A stretch of DNA of 38,108 nt, from NCBI GenBank assembly GCA_937949545.1, contig CALEDR010000040.1:1-38108 (forward strand). Reading direction: 5' to 3'. Below, piece after piece: positions 16,541 to 25,557 of the stretch. Both the position numbers and the translations under genes were made by a program. Origin of the DNA: an uncultured Phycisphaerae bacterium (GTDB lineage: Bacteria > Planctomycetota > Phycisphaerae > Sedimentisphaerales > Anaerohalosphaeraceae). Below the pieces are notes generated by a model. The model was not told the DNA's origin. It ran no database searches and worked only from the letters and a program-made list of their open reading frames with translations. Position 1 is the stretch's first letter. Each line of letters starts with the position of its first letter.

Positions 16541-17911
16541 GTGAAAAAGAAACGGAAAGTTATCCTGTTTGTCGGGATTGGCCTGGTTCTTCTGATTTCC
16601 TGCTTCGCCGTTCTTTCTAATCAGATGAAAAAGAAGGCTCTGGCCAAAACGACGCTGAAGGTGCGCACGGAAGTCGTGAAACGGGGCGAACTGGTGGAAA
16701 CAGTGAACGCCCCCGGCGACATTCAGCCCCGAACGAAGGTCGATATCAGCGCCAAGGTGTCAGCCCGCATCACAGAACTGCCCTACAAAGAAGGCGAAAC
16801 CGTCACGGCAGGCAACCCAAACGCTAATCCGCCGATTCCGCCGTCCGTGCTGGTGCGGCTGGATGACCGGGATATGGTCAGCCGACTCAACAGTGCCGAA
16901 GCAACCTACGAGGCCCAAAAGGCCCAGATTGAGGTCGAAAAGGCCCGGATTTTCAGCCAGAAGGCCTCACTGGCGGGACAAAAGAGCCGCCTGGAGCAGG
17001 CCCGTCAGGACTTCGAACGCCAAAAGAAACTCTTCGAAAGTCAGGACATCAGCCAGTCCGCCTATGACCAGGCCCGGACATCTTTTGAAGAGCTGCAGGC
17101 CCAGGTTGAAGCCGCTGAAAAGAACCTGCAGGCCGCCCAGCTGAATCTGGTTGTGATGGAGCACAATCTGCGGGCGGCTCAGGCCCGTGTGGAGGAGGCC
17201 CGAGAAGCTCTCAGCTACACCACGATTACCGCTCCGATAGACGGCGTAATTACCCGCCTGAACGCCGAGGTCGGGGAGGTCGTAATGACCGGCACAATGA
17301 ACAATCCCGGCACGGTGATTCTGACGGTGGCGGATCTATCGCAGATGATTTTGAACGCGCAGGTCGATGAAAGCAACATCGGGCGCGTCAAAGTCGGCCA
17401 GTCCGCCAAAGTTCACGTGCAGGCCTTCTGGGAAGAGGAGTTCAAAGGCACCGTGCATTCCATCGCCCTGACCAGCAGCCGCTCCACCACCACCGGCGCC
17501 AAATATTATGAAACAAAGATTCTGCTGGAAGGAGACGTGGGCAAATTGTACACGGGCCTGACGGCTGATGTGAACATCGAAGTCGCCCGCTATCAGGATG
17601 TGCTGCTGGTGCCCAGCCAGGCGGTGCTCGAACGGCGAATTGACGATTTGCCGGAGGAGGTCCGCAAAAACAATCCCCTGGTGGACCCCAAGAAATCATT
17701 CCTGACAGTCGTCTTCCGCCTGGCAGACGGCAAAACAAAGATTACACCCGTGCGCGTCGGCCCCAGCGACTTGCTCAATACGGTCATCGAAGCAGGGCTG
17801 ACCGAAGGCGACAGGGTCATCGTCGGTCCGTATAAAATCCTTGAAACCCTTCAGAATAATATGCCTGCAGAAGAAATCGCCGAATCGCAAGAGCCGACTC
17901 ATGAGTCCTGA
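16541..17911 (+). CDS. Periplasmic adaptor (membrane fusion) protein, MacA/HlyD type
   Basis: A 456-residue adaptor starting at GTG 16541, with AAAGGA 9 nt upstream; an in-frame ATG at 16453 lacks a good site. One membrane anchor spans about 7-27. The first lipoyl/barrel half is about 60-110, the alpha-hairpin coiled coil about 115-222 (rich in Ala, Gln and Glu, with 'LFESQDISQSAYDQA' at the turn), the second lipoyl half begins 'TTITAPIDGVITRL' (227-240), then beta-barrel and membrane-proximal domains. A Pro/Asn-rich insert (91-102) interrupts the first lipoyl half. It bridges the MacB-like permease and the TolC-like duct encoded downstream. The stop overlaps the ATPase start by 11 nt. Confidence 0.88.
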   Translation: MKKKRKVILFVGIGLVLLISCFAVLSNQMKKKALAKTTLKVRTEVVKRGELVETVNAPGDIQPRTKVDISAKVSARITELPYKEGETVTAGNPNANPPIPPSVLVRLDDRDMVSRLNSAEATYEAQKAQIEVEKARIFSQKASLAGQKSRLEQARQDFERQKKLFESQDISQSAYDQARTSFEELQAQVEAAEKNLQAAQLNLVVMEHNLRAAQARVEEAREALSYTTITAPIDGVITRLNAEVGEVVMTGTMNNPGTVILTVADLSQMILNAQVDESNIGRVKVGQSAKVHVQAFWEEEFKGTVHSIALTSSRSTTTGAKYYETKILLEGDVGKLYTGLTADVNIEVARYQDVLLVPSQAVLERRIDDLPEEVRKNNPLVDPKKSFLTVVFRLADGKTKITPVRVGPSDLLNTVIEAGLTEGDRVIVGPYKILETLQNNMPAEEIAESQEPTHES

Positions 17912-18656
17912 TGACGTTCTGATTTCCCTGAAAAACATTCACCGCCGCTATCGTGTCGGCAGCGAAACGGTACACGCCCTGCGCGGCGTCAGTCTGCAGG
18001 TGCGGCGCAACGAATATGTAGCGATTATGGGCCACAGCGGCTCCGGCAAAAGCACCCTGATGAACATCCTCGGCTGTCTGGACCGGGCGGACGAAGGCAC
18101 CTACGAACTCAACGGCATTCTGACGACGGAAATGAGCGGAGCCCAGCTGGCGCAGATACGAAACGAACAAATTGGATTTGTGTTTCAGTCGTATGAGCTG
18201 CTGCCGCGTCTGAACGCTCTGAAAAATGTGGAGCTGCCTCTGCTGTATTCGAAGATCGGTTTCCGGGCACGCCGGCGGATGGCGCAGGAAGCCCTCGAAC
18301 GTGTGGGGCTGGCCGAACGGATGCACCATCGGCCCAACCAGCTCAGCGGCGGCGAAAAACAGCGCGTGGCCGTCGCCCGGGCGCTGGTCGCCCGCCCCAG
18401 CCTGCTCCTGGCCGACGAGCCAACCGGAAACCTCGACACCCAGACCAGCCAAAGCATCATGGCCCTGTTTGAGACACTCCACCAGCAGGGCCAGACCATC
18501 ATCCTGGTTACACACGAAGCGGATATCGCCTGTCATGCCAAACGCATCGTTCGAATGCGGGACGGGCAAATCATCAGCGACCTGCCGGTCGAGCAGGACC
18601 CGACATGGACCCTGCTGCATCCCAGGGGGGCCGTGTCGAAAAAGGAGGACCAATGA
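17901..18656 (+). CDS. ABC transporter ATPase, MacB/LolD type
   Basis: A 251-residue ATPase that powers the FtsX-like permease encoded next. Walker A 'GHSGSGKS' (44-51), Q-loop Gln96 in '[21 protein letters not shown]', signature 'LSGGEKQR' (148-155), Walker B 'LLLADEP' (168-174) and H-loop His205 are all intact. Start ATG 17901 lies inside the adaptor gene (11-nt overlap); a longer start at 17841 adds 20 unrelated residues and was rejected. The gene ends in an ATGA overlap with the permease. Unlike E. coli MacB, ATPase and permease are separate proteins. Confidence 0.92.
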   Translation: MSPDDVLISLKNIHRRYRVGSETVHALRGVSLQVRRNEYVAIMGHSGSGKSTLMNILGCLDRADEGTYELNGILTTEMSGAQLAQIRNEQIGFVFQSYELLPRLNALKNVELPLLYSKIGFRARRRMAQEALERVGLAERMHHRPNQLSGGEKQRVAVARALVARPSLLLADEPTGNLDTQTSQSIMALFETLHQQGQTIILVTHEADIACHAKRIVRMRDGQIISDLPVEQDPTWTLLHPRGAVSKKEDQ

Positions 18657-19912
18657 AAACGCTGCTGCTGACCCCGCTGCTTTTTCTGCGTCTGCTGCTC
18701 CAGAGCATCCTGCTGGCCTTAGGACAAATCTGGGTCAACAAAACCCGCGGTCTTCTGACGACGCTGGGCATTATCATCGGCGTGGCCTCCGTGACGGCAG
18801 TTGTGGCCGGTATGAACGGAATGAATGCAATGATTATGGAGAATTTCGAGTTCTTCGGCACCAAAAAAATCTTCCTATGGCCCGAGCGGCCTCGAACCGG
18901 TTCTCAGAAAAATGCCAACTGGTGGGAAATCCGCTTCCGTCCCGAGCAGTTTGAAGGCGTCCTGGAACACTGCCCCTCCGTCGAATATCTGACGCTGATG
19001 AGCCGAGTGGGCAATATGACCGCCCGCTGCAAAGACCACACAGCGGAAAATGTGCAGGTGACCGGCGTCGAAGAAAGCTGGTTTAAGATTGAAAACCGCT
19101 CCATCAGCCGCGGCCGACCCTTTTCCTATCTCGACCAGCGCCAGGCACGCCGGGTCTGCGTCATCCCGCAAAAACTCCAGGAAAAACTGTATCTGGACCG
19201 CGACTGCATCGGACAGACCATCCAGCTGGATTATCATACTTTTCTGATTATCGGAATCGTCGAAGAGCGGCCCCGGGCGTTTTTTGAAGGACAGGGAGAC
19301 CGCATCGAAGTCTTTATCCCCTTCCAGACGGCCCAGTCGATTCGCGAATCCTGGATTGAGGCGATGGCCTCCTGCAAAAGCACAGATTTAGCCGAAGAAG
19401 CCAAGGCAGAACTGACCTTCTTTCTGCGGAAAATGCGGAAGGTTCCGCCGGGAGAACCCGACAACTTCGGCGTTTTCTTTATGGAAAGTGAAGTGGCCAA
19501 GGTACGTTCCATGATGACCATGCTCCGACTGGTTGCGGTAGCCATCGTAAGCATCTCGCTGGTCGTCGGAGGGATCGGGATTATGAATATTATGCTCGTA
19601 TCCGTCTCGGAACGGACAAGGGAAATCGGTCTGCGGAAGGCCGTCGGAGCCAAGGCATCCGCGATTCTGATGCAGTTTCTGGTCGAAGCCGTCGTGCTCT
19701 GCCTGATTGGAGGATTGATTGGGCTTGGGTTGGGGCATCTGCTGGCCAAGATTATCTCGCAGACCGCCGGCTTTCTGGCTAAGGCCCAGGTCCCGGGCTG
19801 GGCAACCCTGCTGGCCGTGGGCTTTTCCACCGCCGTCGGCATCTTTTTTGGAATGTTTCCGGCCGTCAAAGCGGCCCGTCTGAATCCCATTGAGGCCCTG
19901 CGTCATGAATAA
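18653..19912 (+). CDS. ABC transporter permease, MacB/FtsX type
   Basis: A 419-residue permease. ATG 18653 has AGGAGG 6 nt upstream and overlaps the ATPase stop. A first membrane helix near 34-55 ('GLLTTLGIIIGVASVTAVVAG') is followed by a periplasmic MacB core domain (about 60-290) and three C-terminal helices of the FtsX domain (about 296-415). The family motifs 'SERTREIGLRKAVGA' and 'PAVKAARLNPIEALRHE' are present. With the adaptor and the TolC-like protein it forms a tripartite, mechanotransmitting efflux pump; the exported substrate is unknown. It overlaps the TolC-like gene by 8 nt. Confidence 0.92.
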   Translation: MKTLLLTPLLFLRLLLQSILLALGQIWVNKTRGLLTTLGIIIGVASVTAVVAGMNGMNAMIMENFEFFGTKKIFLWPERPRTGSQKNANWWEIRFRPEQFEGVLEHCPSVEYLTLMSRVGNMTARCKDHTAENVQVTGVEESWFKIENRSISRGRPFSYLDQRQARRVCVIPQKLQEKLYLDRDCIGQTIQLDYHTFLIIGIVEERPRAFFEGQGDRIEVFIPFQTAQSIRESWIEAMASCKSTDLAEEAKAELTFFLRKMRKVPPGEPDNFGVFFMESEVAKVRSMMTMLRLVAVAIVSISLVVGGIGIMNIMLVSVSERTREIGLRKAVGAKASAILMQFLVEAVVLCLIGGLIGLGLGHLLAKIISQTAGFLAKAQVPGWATLLAVGFSTAVGIFFGMFPAVKAARLNPIEALRHE

Positions 19913-21521
19913 AAAATACATTCTGCTCGGATGGATTGTCGGACTGCCTCTTGTTTTGCTCGGCTGTGATACAACTCCGGAACCGGTTTCGTTTTATGAA
20001 GCAAAGACCAAACTGGAAAAACTTCGACAAATTGAACCGCTGATTCTTCCGGCGGCTGAACCGAATGAACAGCCCCAGCCCGCGGCTCCGCTGCCGGAGG
20101 AAATCCGGCTGACCCTCGAACAGTGCCGGGCATGGGCGCTGGAAAACAATCTGGGGTTAAAGGCAGAATTGTTGAGCCCAACGATTGCCGCCGAAGCACT
20201 CAGCGCAGAAGAAGCCAAATTTGAGGCTTCATTCTTCACACGCGTCCAATACTCCAAAACAGACCGACCGGTCGGTACTGCTCTCTTTGTCCAGGGATCC
20301 AGTACCGACTCCGGAACAGTAGATTTGGGTGTCCAGATGCCCCTGCAAACGGGCGGCACTCTAACGGTAGACCTAATAGATAACAGAACCCTGACAAACC
20401 AGACCTCCTTTTTCCTGAATCCATCCTATACCAGTGCCTTGTCCTTCTCCATCAGTCAGCCGCTGCTGCGAAACGCCGGGCATCGGGCTTCTATGCATTC
20501 CATTCGGCTCCGCCGGTATGAGCAGCAGATGGCTGAGGCCCGAACAAAGCTGGAGGTCATTTCCGTTCTGGCGGCGGCGGATCGGGCCTATTGGCGTTTG
20601 GCGGCGGCCCGCAAAGAACTGGAGGTCCGGCTTCAGCAGTATGAACTGGCCAAGGCCCAACTGGAGCGGGCTCAGCGGATGGCGGCGGCAGGCCAGACGG
20701 CGGAGGTCGAAGTCCTGCGGGCTCAGGCCGGAATCGCCTCCCAGACCGAGCAAATTATTCTGGCGGAAAACAATCTTCGGGCCCGTCAGCGCGAACTAAA
20801 AAGAATCATCAATCAGCTTAATCTGCCGGTACAATCGGCCGTGCGGCTGATCCCGGCCACCGAACCGGACTTGGTTCGATACGAACTGGATGCAAAAGAT
20901 TTGGTCGCCAAAGCAACCGAGAACCGAATGGAGCTGCTGGAGATGGAACTCCAGATTGCCCGGCAGGTCAGCACCATTGACTACCTGAAAAATCAGGCCC
21001 TGCCGGTCGTCAACCTCGAATATACCTACAATATCAACGGGTTAGGACCCACACGAAGCGATTCCTACGACTTGCTTCAGGAAAACCGTTTTGCCGACCA
21101 CCGGCTGGGACTGACTCTGCTGATTCCGCTGGGCAACGAAGCCGCCAAAAGCACCCTGCGGGCTGCCTTCTATCAGCGGATGCAGCTGCTGGCAACCCAG
21201 GAAAACCGCAAGTCGCTTATTGAGATGGAAGTCCTGAACGCCGTCGACCAGGCCCAGGCCAACTGGCAGCGGATTCTGGCTGCTCGGCAGAATGTCCTGT
21301 TGGAGGCCCGGCTGGTTGAAGCAGAAATCCGCCAGTTCGAAAACGGTCTTCGAACCTCGACCGATGTTCTGGAAGCCCAGGCCCGTTTGGCCAACGCCCA
21401 GAGTGCCGAGATTCGCGCCGTCACGGAATATCAAATCTCCCTGGTGGACCTGGCCTATGCAACCGGCACCCTGATGGGAGCCGCCAAAGTCGATTGGGAG
21501 CCCATTACCGTCCGCCGATAA
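19905..21521 (+). CDS. TolC-family outer membrane efflux lipoprotein
   Basis: A 538-residue outer membrane channel. ATG 19905 starts a lipoprotein signal with lipobox 'VLLGC' (Cys22), so the mature protein is lipidated. Two OEP repeats follow a proline-rich linker: 'LTLEQCRAWALENNLGLKAE' opens the first (near residue 70), and long Ala/Gln/Glu-rich helices in 'AKAQLERAQRMAAAGQ' and 'LEAQARLANAQSAEIRAVTE' form the periplasmic tunnel. Ends with 'EYQISLVDLAYATGTL', typical of the family. It is the duct of the pump encoded just upstream and the last gene before a separate promoter. Confidence 0.9.
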   Translation: MNKKYILLGWIVGLPLVLLGCDTTPEPVSFYEAKTKLEKLRQIEPLILPAAEPNEQPQPAAPLPEEIRLTLEQCRAWALENNLGLKAELLSPTIAAEALSAEEAKFEASFFTRVQYSKTDRPVGTALFVQGSSTDSGTVDLGVQMPLQTGGTLTVDLIDNRTLTNQTSFFLNPSYTSALSFSISQPLLRNAGHRASMHSIRLRRYEQQMAEARTKLEVISVLAAADRAYWRLAAARKELEVRLQQYELAKAQLERAQRMAAAGQTAEVEVLRAQAGIASQTEQIILAENNLRARQRELKRIINQLNLPVQSAVRLIPATEPDLVRYELDAKDLVAKATENRMELLEMELQIARQVSTIDYLKNQALPVVNLEYTYNINGLGPTRSDSYDLLQENRFADHRLGLTLLIPLGNEAAKSTLRAAFYQRMQLLATQENRKSLIEMEVLNAVDQAQANWQRILAARQNVLLEARLVEAEIRQFENGLRTSTDVLEAQARLANAQSAEIRAVTEYQISLVDLAYATGTLMGAAKVDWEPITVRR

Positions 21522-21586
21522 CCATCACAAAACATCGGCTGCTCTGATAATCTGAACAGGTCCCCGGGATATTCTCGCCCTCTTTT

Positions 21587-21614
21587 TTGATCCTTTTCTT
21601 TTAAATCGTAAAAT
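21587..21614 (+). promoter_or_regulatory. Sigma-70 promoter of the TonB-dependent receptor gene
   Basis: TTGATC, a 16-nt spacer, then TAAAAT. Transcription would start near 21621 and give a leader of about 140 nt containing a 6-bp hairpin CTGCTT/AAGCAG (21662-21676). The receptor is therefore probably not only part of the efflux operon. Confidence 0.5.
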
Positions 21615-21761
21615 TATCAGCCCTTGGGAGTGTTCCCTAAAGTATTTCGAAAACGCCTGGTCTGCTTATTAAGCAGGAGCCATTTTCGGCCGATACACAT
21701 ACATCCCAAAGGGCAAACCTCCCCGAACAGATTCCGTAGGCAGTTGAAAGCGGGAAAAAAG

Positions 21762-23759
21762 TTGAAGCAATGGAAAGGTATTTGCAGTTTTCTGTTGAGC
21801 ACAGCGCTGGCTTGTACAGCCGCTGAAGCGGAGGAATCCCTTTCGACCCAGCCGGATCTGTTCGAACTGCCGCTGGAAGCCCTGATGGAAATCGAAATCA
21901 CCTCCTCCGCCCGCCGCCCCCAGTCCATCAGCCGTGCCTCTCGGGCCGTCTATATTATCACCGCCGAAGATATCCGACAGGCCGGCCCGACCCGCATCGA
22001 GGACCTGTTCCGTCTGGTTCCCGGAATGGATGTCTTCCAGACCAAAGGTCTTGTTTCAGCCGTCGGCAGCCGCGGCTATGTCAAATGGAACAATGAACGA
22101 ATGCAGATTCTTCTGGACGGACGGCCCTTGTACGACCCCTATCTGGGCGGAGCCCTGTTCTATCTGCACCCGATTTTCCTGGAGGAAATCGAACGAATTG
22201 AAGTCATTCGCGGGTCCGCCGGCGTGGCCTGGGGCGTCAACGCTATGAACGGCGTTATCAACATCATCACCAAAAAAGCCGCCGACACACAGGGAGGACT
22301 CACCTATGCCGCAGCAGGCAATAATGACCTGATTCACAGTTTCCTCCGATATGGCGGAACATCAGATAATGTTTCCTGGCGGGCCATGCTCGGACATCTG
22401 GCCAATGACGGATTTGCCCGCGAAAACGGACTCCGAGTGCCGGATGACTACCGCTCCTTCCTGAGCACTGGTCGGGCGGAAGTCCGCTTAACCGAAAACT
22501 CGACCCTGATTCTGACAGGGGGACATCAGAACGCCTATTCCAACAACGAAACACTGGATTACTTTAACATTCAGTGGGAAAAACGGCTGGAGGACGGAAG
22601 CGTCTGGCAGATACGCTGGACGGAAAGTTATATCTTCCGCAACGACTGCACGAACTATTACTCCGGCTCAAACAACTGGCTCTACAACCGGACGGACATC
22701 CGTTCCCGAGAAGAAATCGTCGAAATCCAGCATAATTTCCAAACCGGCCGGCACAATATCGTCTGGGGAGCCGACTTTACACGGGATATTTACCGCAGTA
22801 CGCCGCTCAATGACCAGCAAAATACCATTCCGGAGGATTTTGAAAACAATCAGGGCAGCATCTTTCTCGAAGATGAAATCACGCTGGCTGATGATCTGTG
22901 GCTGACAGTCGGCTGGCGGGGACACTACAACCAGCTAACTCACTTTGATTGGGCGGGCAACAGCGCTCTGGTCTGGGAGTTTGCCCCCAAACATTTCCTC
23001 CGCGGAGCTGTCGCCCGTTCCTTCCGCCGACCGACCCTCTGGCAGATGTTCCGCTGCGGACCATTGAAATATGAAGACCGAGTGCGCATTGAGGGCGAAG
23101 GAAATGATTCGCTGGACAACGAAACGATGATTTCTTATGAACTCGGTTACCGCGGCCAGTGGACTGACAACCTGTCCGTTAACATCGAGGGATATCTCAA
23201 TCAGGATAAGGATATGATGGCCCTTCGGAAAGGACTGCTTCAGGAATCTCAGCCGTGGCTGCCGGGCTCCGATTGGGTGGAACAAGACTGGTATGACAAA
23301 TGGGATAACGTGTACAGTGTCACCACCTACGGCATCGAAAGCAGCATTGAATGGCAGCCGACCGCCTGGTGGCTCGTGCGGGGCTTTCATACCTATCTGC
23401 ATCAAACCAGACGCAATGAGCTGACCAACTGGCGAACCGGCGAAACCGGCATTATCTTAAGTCCCAAGCATCGTGTCGGCCTGACAAACCGCTTCAAACT
23501 GGATGAAGTTACCACGCTGAACACCCAGTTGTATTGGACGGATACAGCCACTCCATACCTTGAGTACATTCCAGGTAAGCCCTTCTGGCGGCTGGATGTC
23601 CGCCTGGCCAGACGGCTCTGGAACGATCGGGCGGAAATCGCCGTCGGGGCTATGAACCTGCTGGACCGCAATCACTACGAAGGCGGCTACGACTGGGGCA
23701 CCGGCCGGTATAACGAGGTGCCTCGGCAATTGTACGTGGAATTCTCCTGCCGCTTCTAA
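21762..23759 (+). CDS. TonB-dependent outer membrane receptor
   Basis: A 665-residue receptor. No ATG lies in frame near the signal peptide. TTG 21762 is preferred (GGGA 6 nt upstream) and gives 'KQWKGICSFLLSTALACTAAEA' split as a Sec signal; TTG 21744 is the alternative. The plug domain (about 25-170) opens 'LFELPLEALMEIEITSSARR' and has 'VYIITAEDIRQAG', 'RIEDLFRLVPGMDV' and 'IEVIRGSAGVAWGVNAMNGV'. The beta-barrel fills the rest and ends in Phe ('LYVEFSCRF'), as outer membrane barrels do. The N-terminal wording belongs to a receptor branch often found beside YfiR-type and signalling genes. No TonB/ExbB/ExbD gene is in the window, and the ligand is unknown. Confidence 0.87.
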   Translation: MKQWKGICSFLLSTALACTAAEAEESLSTQPDLFELPLEALMEIEITSSARRPQSISRASRAVYIITAEDIRQAGPTRIEDLFRLVPGMDVFQTKGLVSAVGSRGYVKWNNERMQILLDGRPLYDPYLGGALFYLHPIFLEEIERIEVIRGSAGVAWGVNAMNGVINIITKKAADTQGGLTYAAAGNNDLIHSFLRYGGTSDNVSWRAMLGHLANDGFARENGLRVPDDYRSFLSTGRAEVRLTENSTLILTGGHQNAYSNNETLDYFNIQWEKRLEDGSVWQIRWTESYIFRNDCTNYYSGSNNWLYNRTDIRSREEIVEIQHNFQTGRHNIVWGADFTRDIYRSTPLNDQQNTIPEDFENNQGSIFLEDEITLADDLWLTVGWRGHYNQLTHFDWAGNSALVWEFAPKHFLRGAVARSFRRPTLWQMFRCGPLKYEDRVRIEGEGNDSLDNETMISYELGYRGQWTDNLSVNIEGYLNQDKDMMALRKGLLQESQPWLPGSDWVEQDWYDKWDNVYSVTTYGIESSIEWQPTAWWLVRGFHTYLHQTRRNELTNWRTGETGIILSPKHRVGLTNRFKLDEVTTLNTQLYWTDTATPYLEYIPGKPFWRLDVRLARRLWNDRAEIAVGAMNLLDRNHYEGGYDWGTGRYNEVPRQLYVEFSCRF

Positions 23760-23813
23760 CCGCCTCAACGAAGTCCGCCAAGCGGCTCCTGCCGCAGGAA
23801 AAAACGCCTCGTA

Positions 23814-24770
23814 TCATTCCTTGGACCAGATTCGAGTATTCAGGTTCAGGTCCTCGACAATCCCCACCGCCAGCTGAACATCTCCAAAATATTCCTGGAT
23901 GGTCTGAAAATCCAGCAGACTTCGAAAGAGTTTCGGCTCAAACAAAGACCGGTCGAACCAAACAGCCAGATAGAGTTTGGAATCGACAAAAGACAAAAAG
24001 ATTCGCCGCCCGGTCTTTTGGCGAAATTGAAGAATGCGTTCCATCAGGTTGGGGGAAAGAATATAACGGGCTTCAATCGGGTCCTGCCCATACACGACAA
24101 ACTCTTTTTCAAACCGGGGGTCTTCGAGAGCAATCAGATTTGGACGAGCCGGATTCAGAGATTGGAGGGTTTTGCCGAAGCGTCCCAACAGCTTTTCGGC
24201 TGTATCCGGAAAAACAAAGGTTTGGGTTCGAAAATGCTTGTGAAAATCGGCCATGAAAAAAAGGCCGCGAAAAATCGTGTGAACAGTCGTCGTCTTACCG
24301 CTTCTCCGGATATGCTGGGCCAAAATCTCCGAAAACTCTATCTGGGTCTTGCCGACCCGTCCCCAGACTCGATCATCCCCCTTATAAAGGTTAGACCTTG
24401 TCTGAAACAGCTCAGACCGAAGAAAATCTTCCGGAGCGACTTTTCCTTTGGGATCGTACTGCAGGCCGGGCTCCAGAAACCAGATCAGACGGCGGATAAT
24501 CTGCTCTTTGAAATCTCTTTGATAGCCCCATCCCGAAATCACGAGAAACCCGACGAAAAGAAAGAGCAGCACCAACATCGGCACCATCACGGTCGCCGGC
24601 TCTTTCGTGACGGCCAATAAAGGCCCCGTCAAAAAAAGTCCGCCCCCCAGAAGCACAAGCAAACCGATTCCCAACCCTGCCAAAATCTGCCGACGCTTTT
24701 TCTCCAGAACCTCCAAATCGGGAAGAAGGGTTTGTTCGTAAAAGGTTTTGATTTCCTCAAGGGTTTTCAA
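23814..24770 (-). CDS. DUF3137 membrane protein, LemA partner
   Basis: A 318-residue protein that must start at a non-ATG codon; TTG 24770 fits, overlapping the lemA stop by 14 nt, with a purine-rich GGCGGAAGA upstream. Residues 1-26 are a helix ('TFYEQTLLPDLEVLEKKRR'), two membrane helices lie at about 29-50 and 61-82, and a soluble domain fills the rest, with 'IFRGLFFMADFHKHF' near the centre, typical of DUF3137. Proteins of this family are regularly encoded beside lemA, but no activity is established. It is convergent with the TonB receptor gene; the 54-nt gap has a GC hairpin but no proper terminator. Confidence 0.78.
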   Translation of the reverse strand: MKTLEEIKTFYEQTLLPDLEVLEKKRRQILAGLGIGLLVLLGGGLFLTGPLLAVTKEPATVMVPMLVLLFLFVGFLVISGWGYQRDFKEQIIRRLIWFLEPGLQYDPKGKVAPEDFLRSELFQTRSNLYKGDDRVWGRVGKTQIEFSEILAQHIRRSGKTTTVHTIFRGLFFMADFHKHFRTQTFVFPDTAEKLLGRFGKTLQSLNPARPNLIALEDPRFEKEFVVYGQDPIEARYILSPNLMERILQFRQKTGRRIFLSFVDSKLYLAVWFDRSLFEPKLFRSLLDFQTIQEYFGDVQLAVGIVEDLNLNTRIWSKE

Positions 24771-25343
24771 TCTTCCGCCCCCCTGCTTCTGTCTGACCGA
24801 ATGCGGCCTTCGGAACCCCCCGCTCGGACGCTTCGATTTGAAAGAGTTCCTGAGGCTCAAAACCAAACAGCGCCGCCAGCAGATTCGTTGGAAACATCTG
24901 GACCGCATTGTTGTAATCGGTCACAGCGGCGTTAAACGCCCGCCGTGCCGCCGATATTTGTTCTTCCAGCTCATTGAGCGTCCGCTGCAGATGCAGAAAA
25001 TTCTCAGAGGCCTTCAAGTCCGGATACCGTTCCGCAACACCGCGAACGACACCGACCAGCTGCGTCATCAGGTTGTCGAGGTTTACTTTCTGCTCCATCG
25101 AAAGCCCCCCCTCGCCTGTGCACGCAGTTCGCTGACTTTCTCGAACAGCTGCCATTCGTGCTCAGCGTACCCCTTGACCGCCGCAGCGAGGTTCGGCACG
25201 AGGTCCCACCGCTTTTTGAGCATCGCGTCCATCGTCCCGAAGATATTGCGGATTTGGTTGCGTTTGGAAATCAGAGAATTGTATCCCCCAATTCCAAACA
25301 TCACCAGCAAAAGCACAGGCAGCTCAAAAAGCCACAAACACAT
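24757..25343 (-). pseudogene. lemA: lemA, interrupted by a -1 frameshift at a poly-G tract
   Basis: The two halves of a LemA protein lie in different frames. The first, from ATG 25343 (GGAG 7 nt upstream), has the membrane helix and 'YNSLISKRNQIRNIFGTMD', 'LKKRWDLVPNLAAAVKGYA', and runs into a stop shortly after the break. The second carries 'RYPDLKASENFLHLQRTLNE', 'AARRAFNAAVTDYNNAVQMF' and 'PTNLLAALFGF', the conserved C-terminal half. The frame changes at seven G (plus-strand C, 25105-25111); one more G would restore a full LemA of about 195 residues. This may be a true mutation, a sequencing or assembly error, or slippage that restores the frame in some transcripts. The DUF3137 gene downstream is intact. 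Confidence 0.85.
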
Positions 25344-25377
25344 CAGCAGCTCCTTACTTGTTCTGCAATCTCGAGAA

Positions 25378-25406
25378 ACCATACCGCCTTTTTCTTACTC
25401 CGTCAA
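25378..25406 (-). promoter_or_regulatory. Sigma-70 promoter of lemA-DUF3137
   Basis: Minus strand TTGACG, a 17-nt spacer, then TATGGT, about 35 nt before the lemA ATG. A terminator-like hairpin (25408-25427) abuts the -35 box. Confidence 0.5.
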
Positions 25407-25407
25407 T

Positions 25408-25427
25408 AAAAAGAGGGGATTCCCCTC
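25408..25427 (-). terminator. Hairpin with T run just upstream of the lemA promoter
   Basis: Minus strand GAGGGG, a 3-nt loop and CCCCTC, then TTTTT. It could stop antisense transcription entering from the aconitase side, or act as an operator since it touches the lemA -35 box. Confidence 0.5.
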
Positions 25428-25473
25428 GCGGCTGTTTCAGAAATCTTTTGAATCTTCTTAGCAATTCTGATTC

Positions 25474-25502
25474 TTGTAAAATGCCTTTTTTTATGCTATA
25501 AG
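25474..25502 (+). promoter_or_regulatory. Extended -10 promoter of the aconitase operon
   Basis: TTGTAA, a 17-nt spacer ending TGC, then TATAAG. The TGn just before the -10 box makes it an extended -10 site. The aconitase ATG follows about 55 nt later. It is divergent from the lemA promoter. Confidence 0.65.
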
Positions 25503-25557
25503 TGAAAAAGCATCTGAGCCAACAAAAACATAACTTGCTGAATGACAGGATCTTAGA

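Noticed and set aside
21690-21760. Possible cyclic di-GMP (GEMM) riboswitch upstream of the TonB receptor, because GGGCAAACC and GTAGG occur in the leader.
   Set aside because: The spacing is far too short, the GCAAAGCC segment and the tetraloop hairpin are absent, and the paired stems cannot be drawn.
23760-23813. Hairpin GCGGC/GCCGC between the convergent TonB receptor and DUF3137 genes as a terminator.
   Set aside because: The stem is short and followed by A rather than T on the plus strand, and the T run lies on the wrong side on the minus strand.
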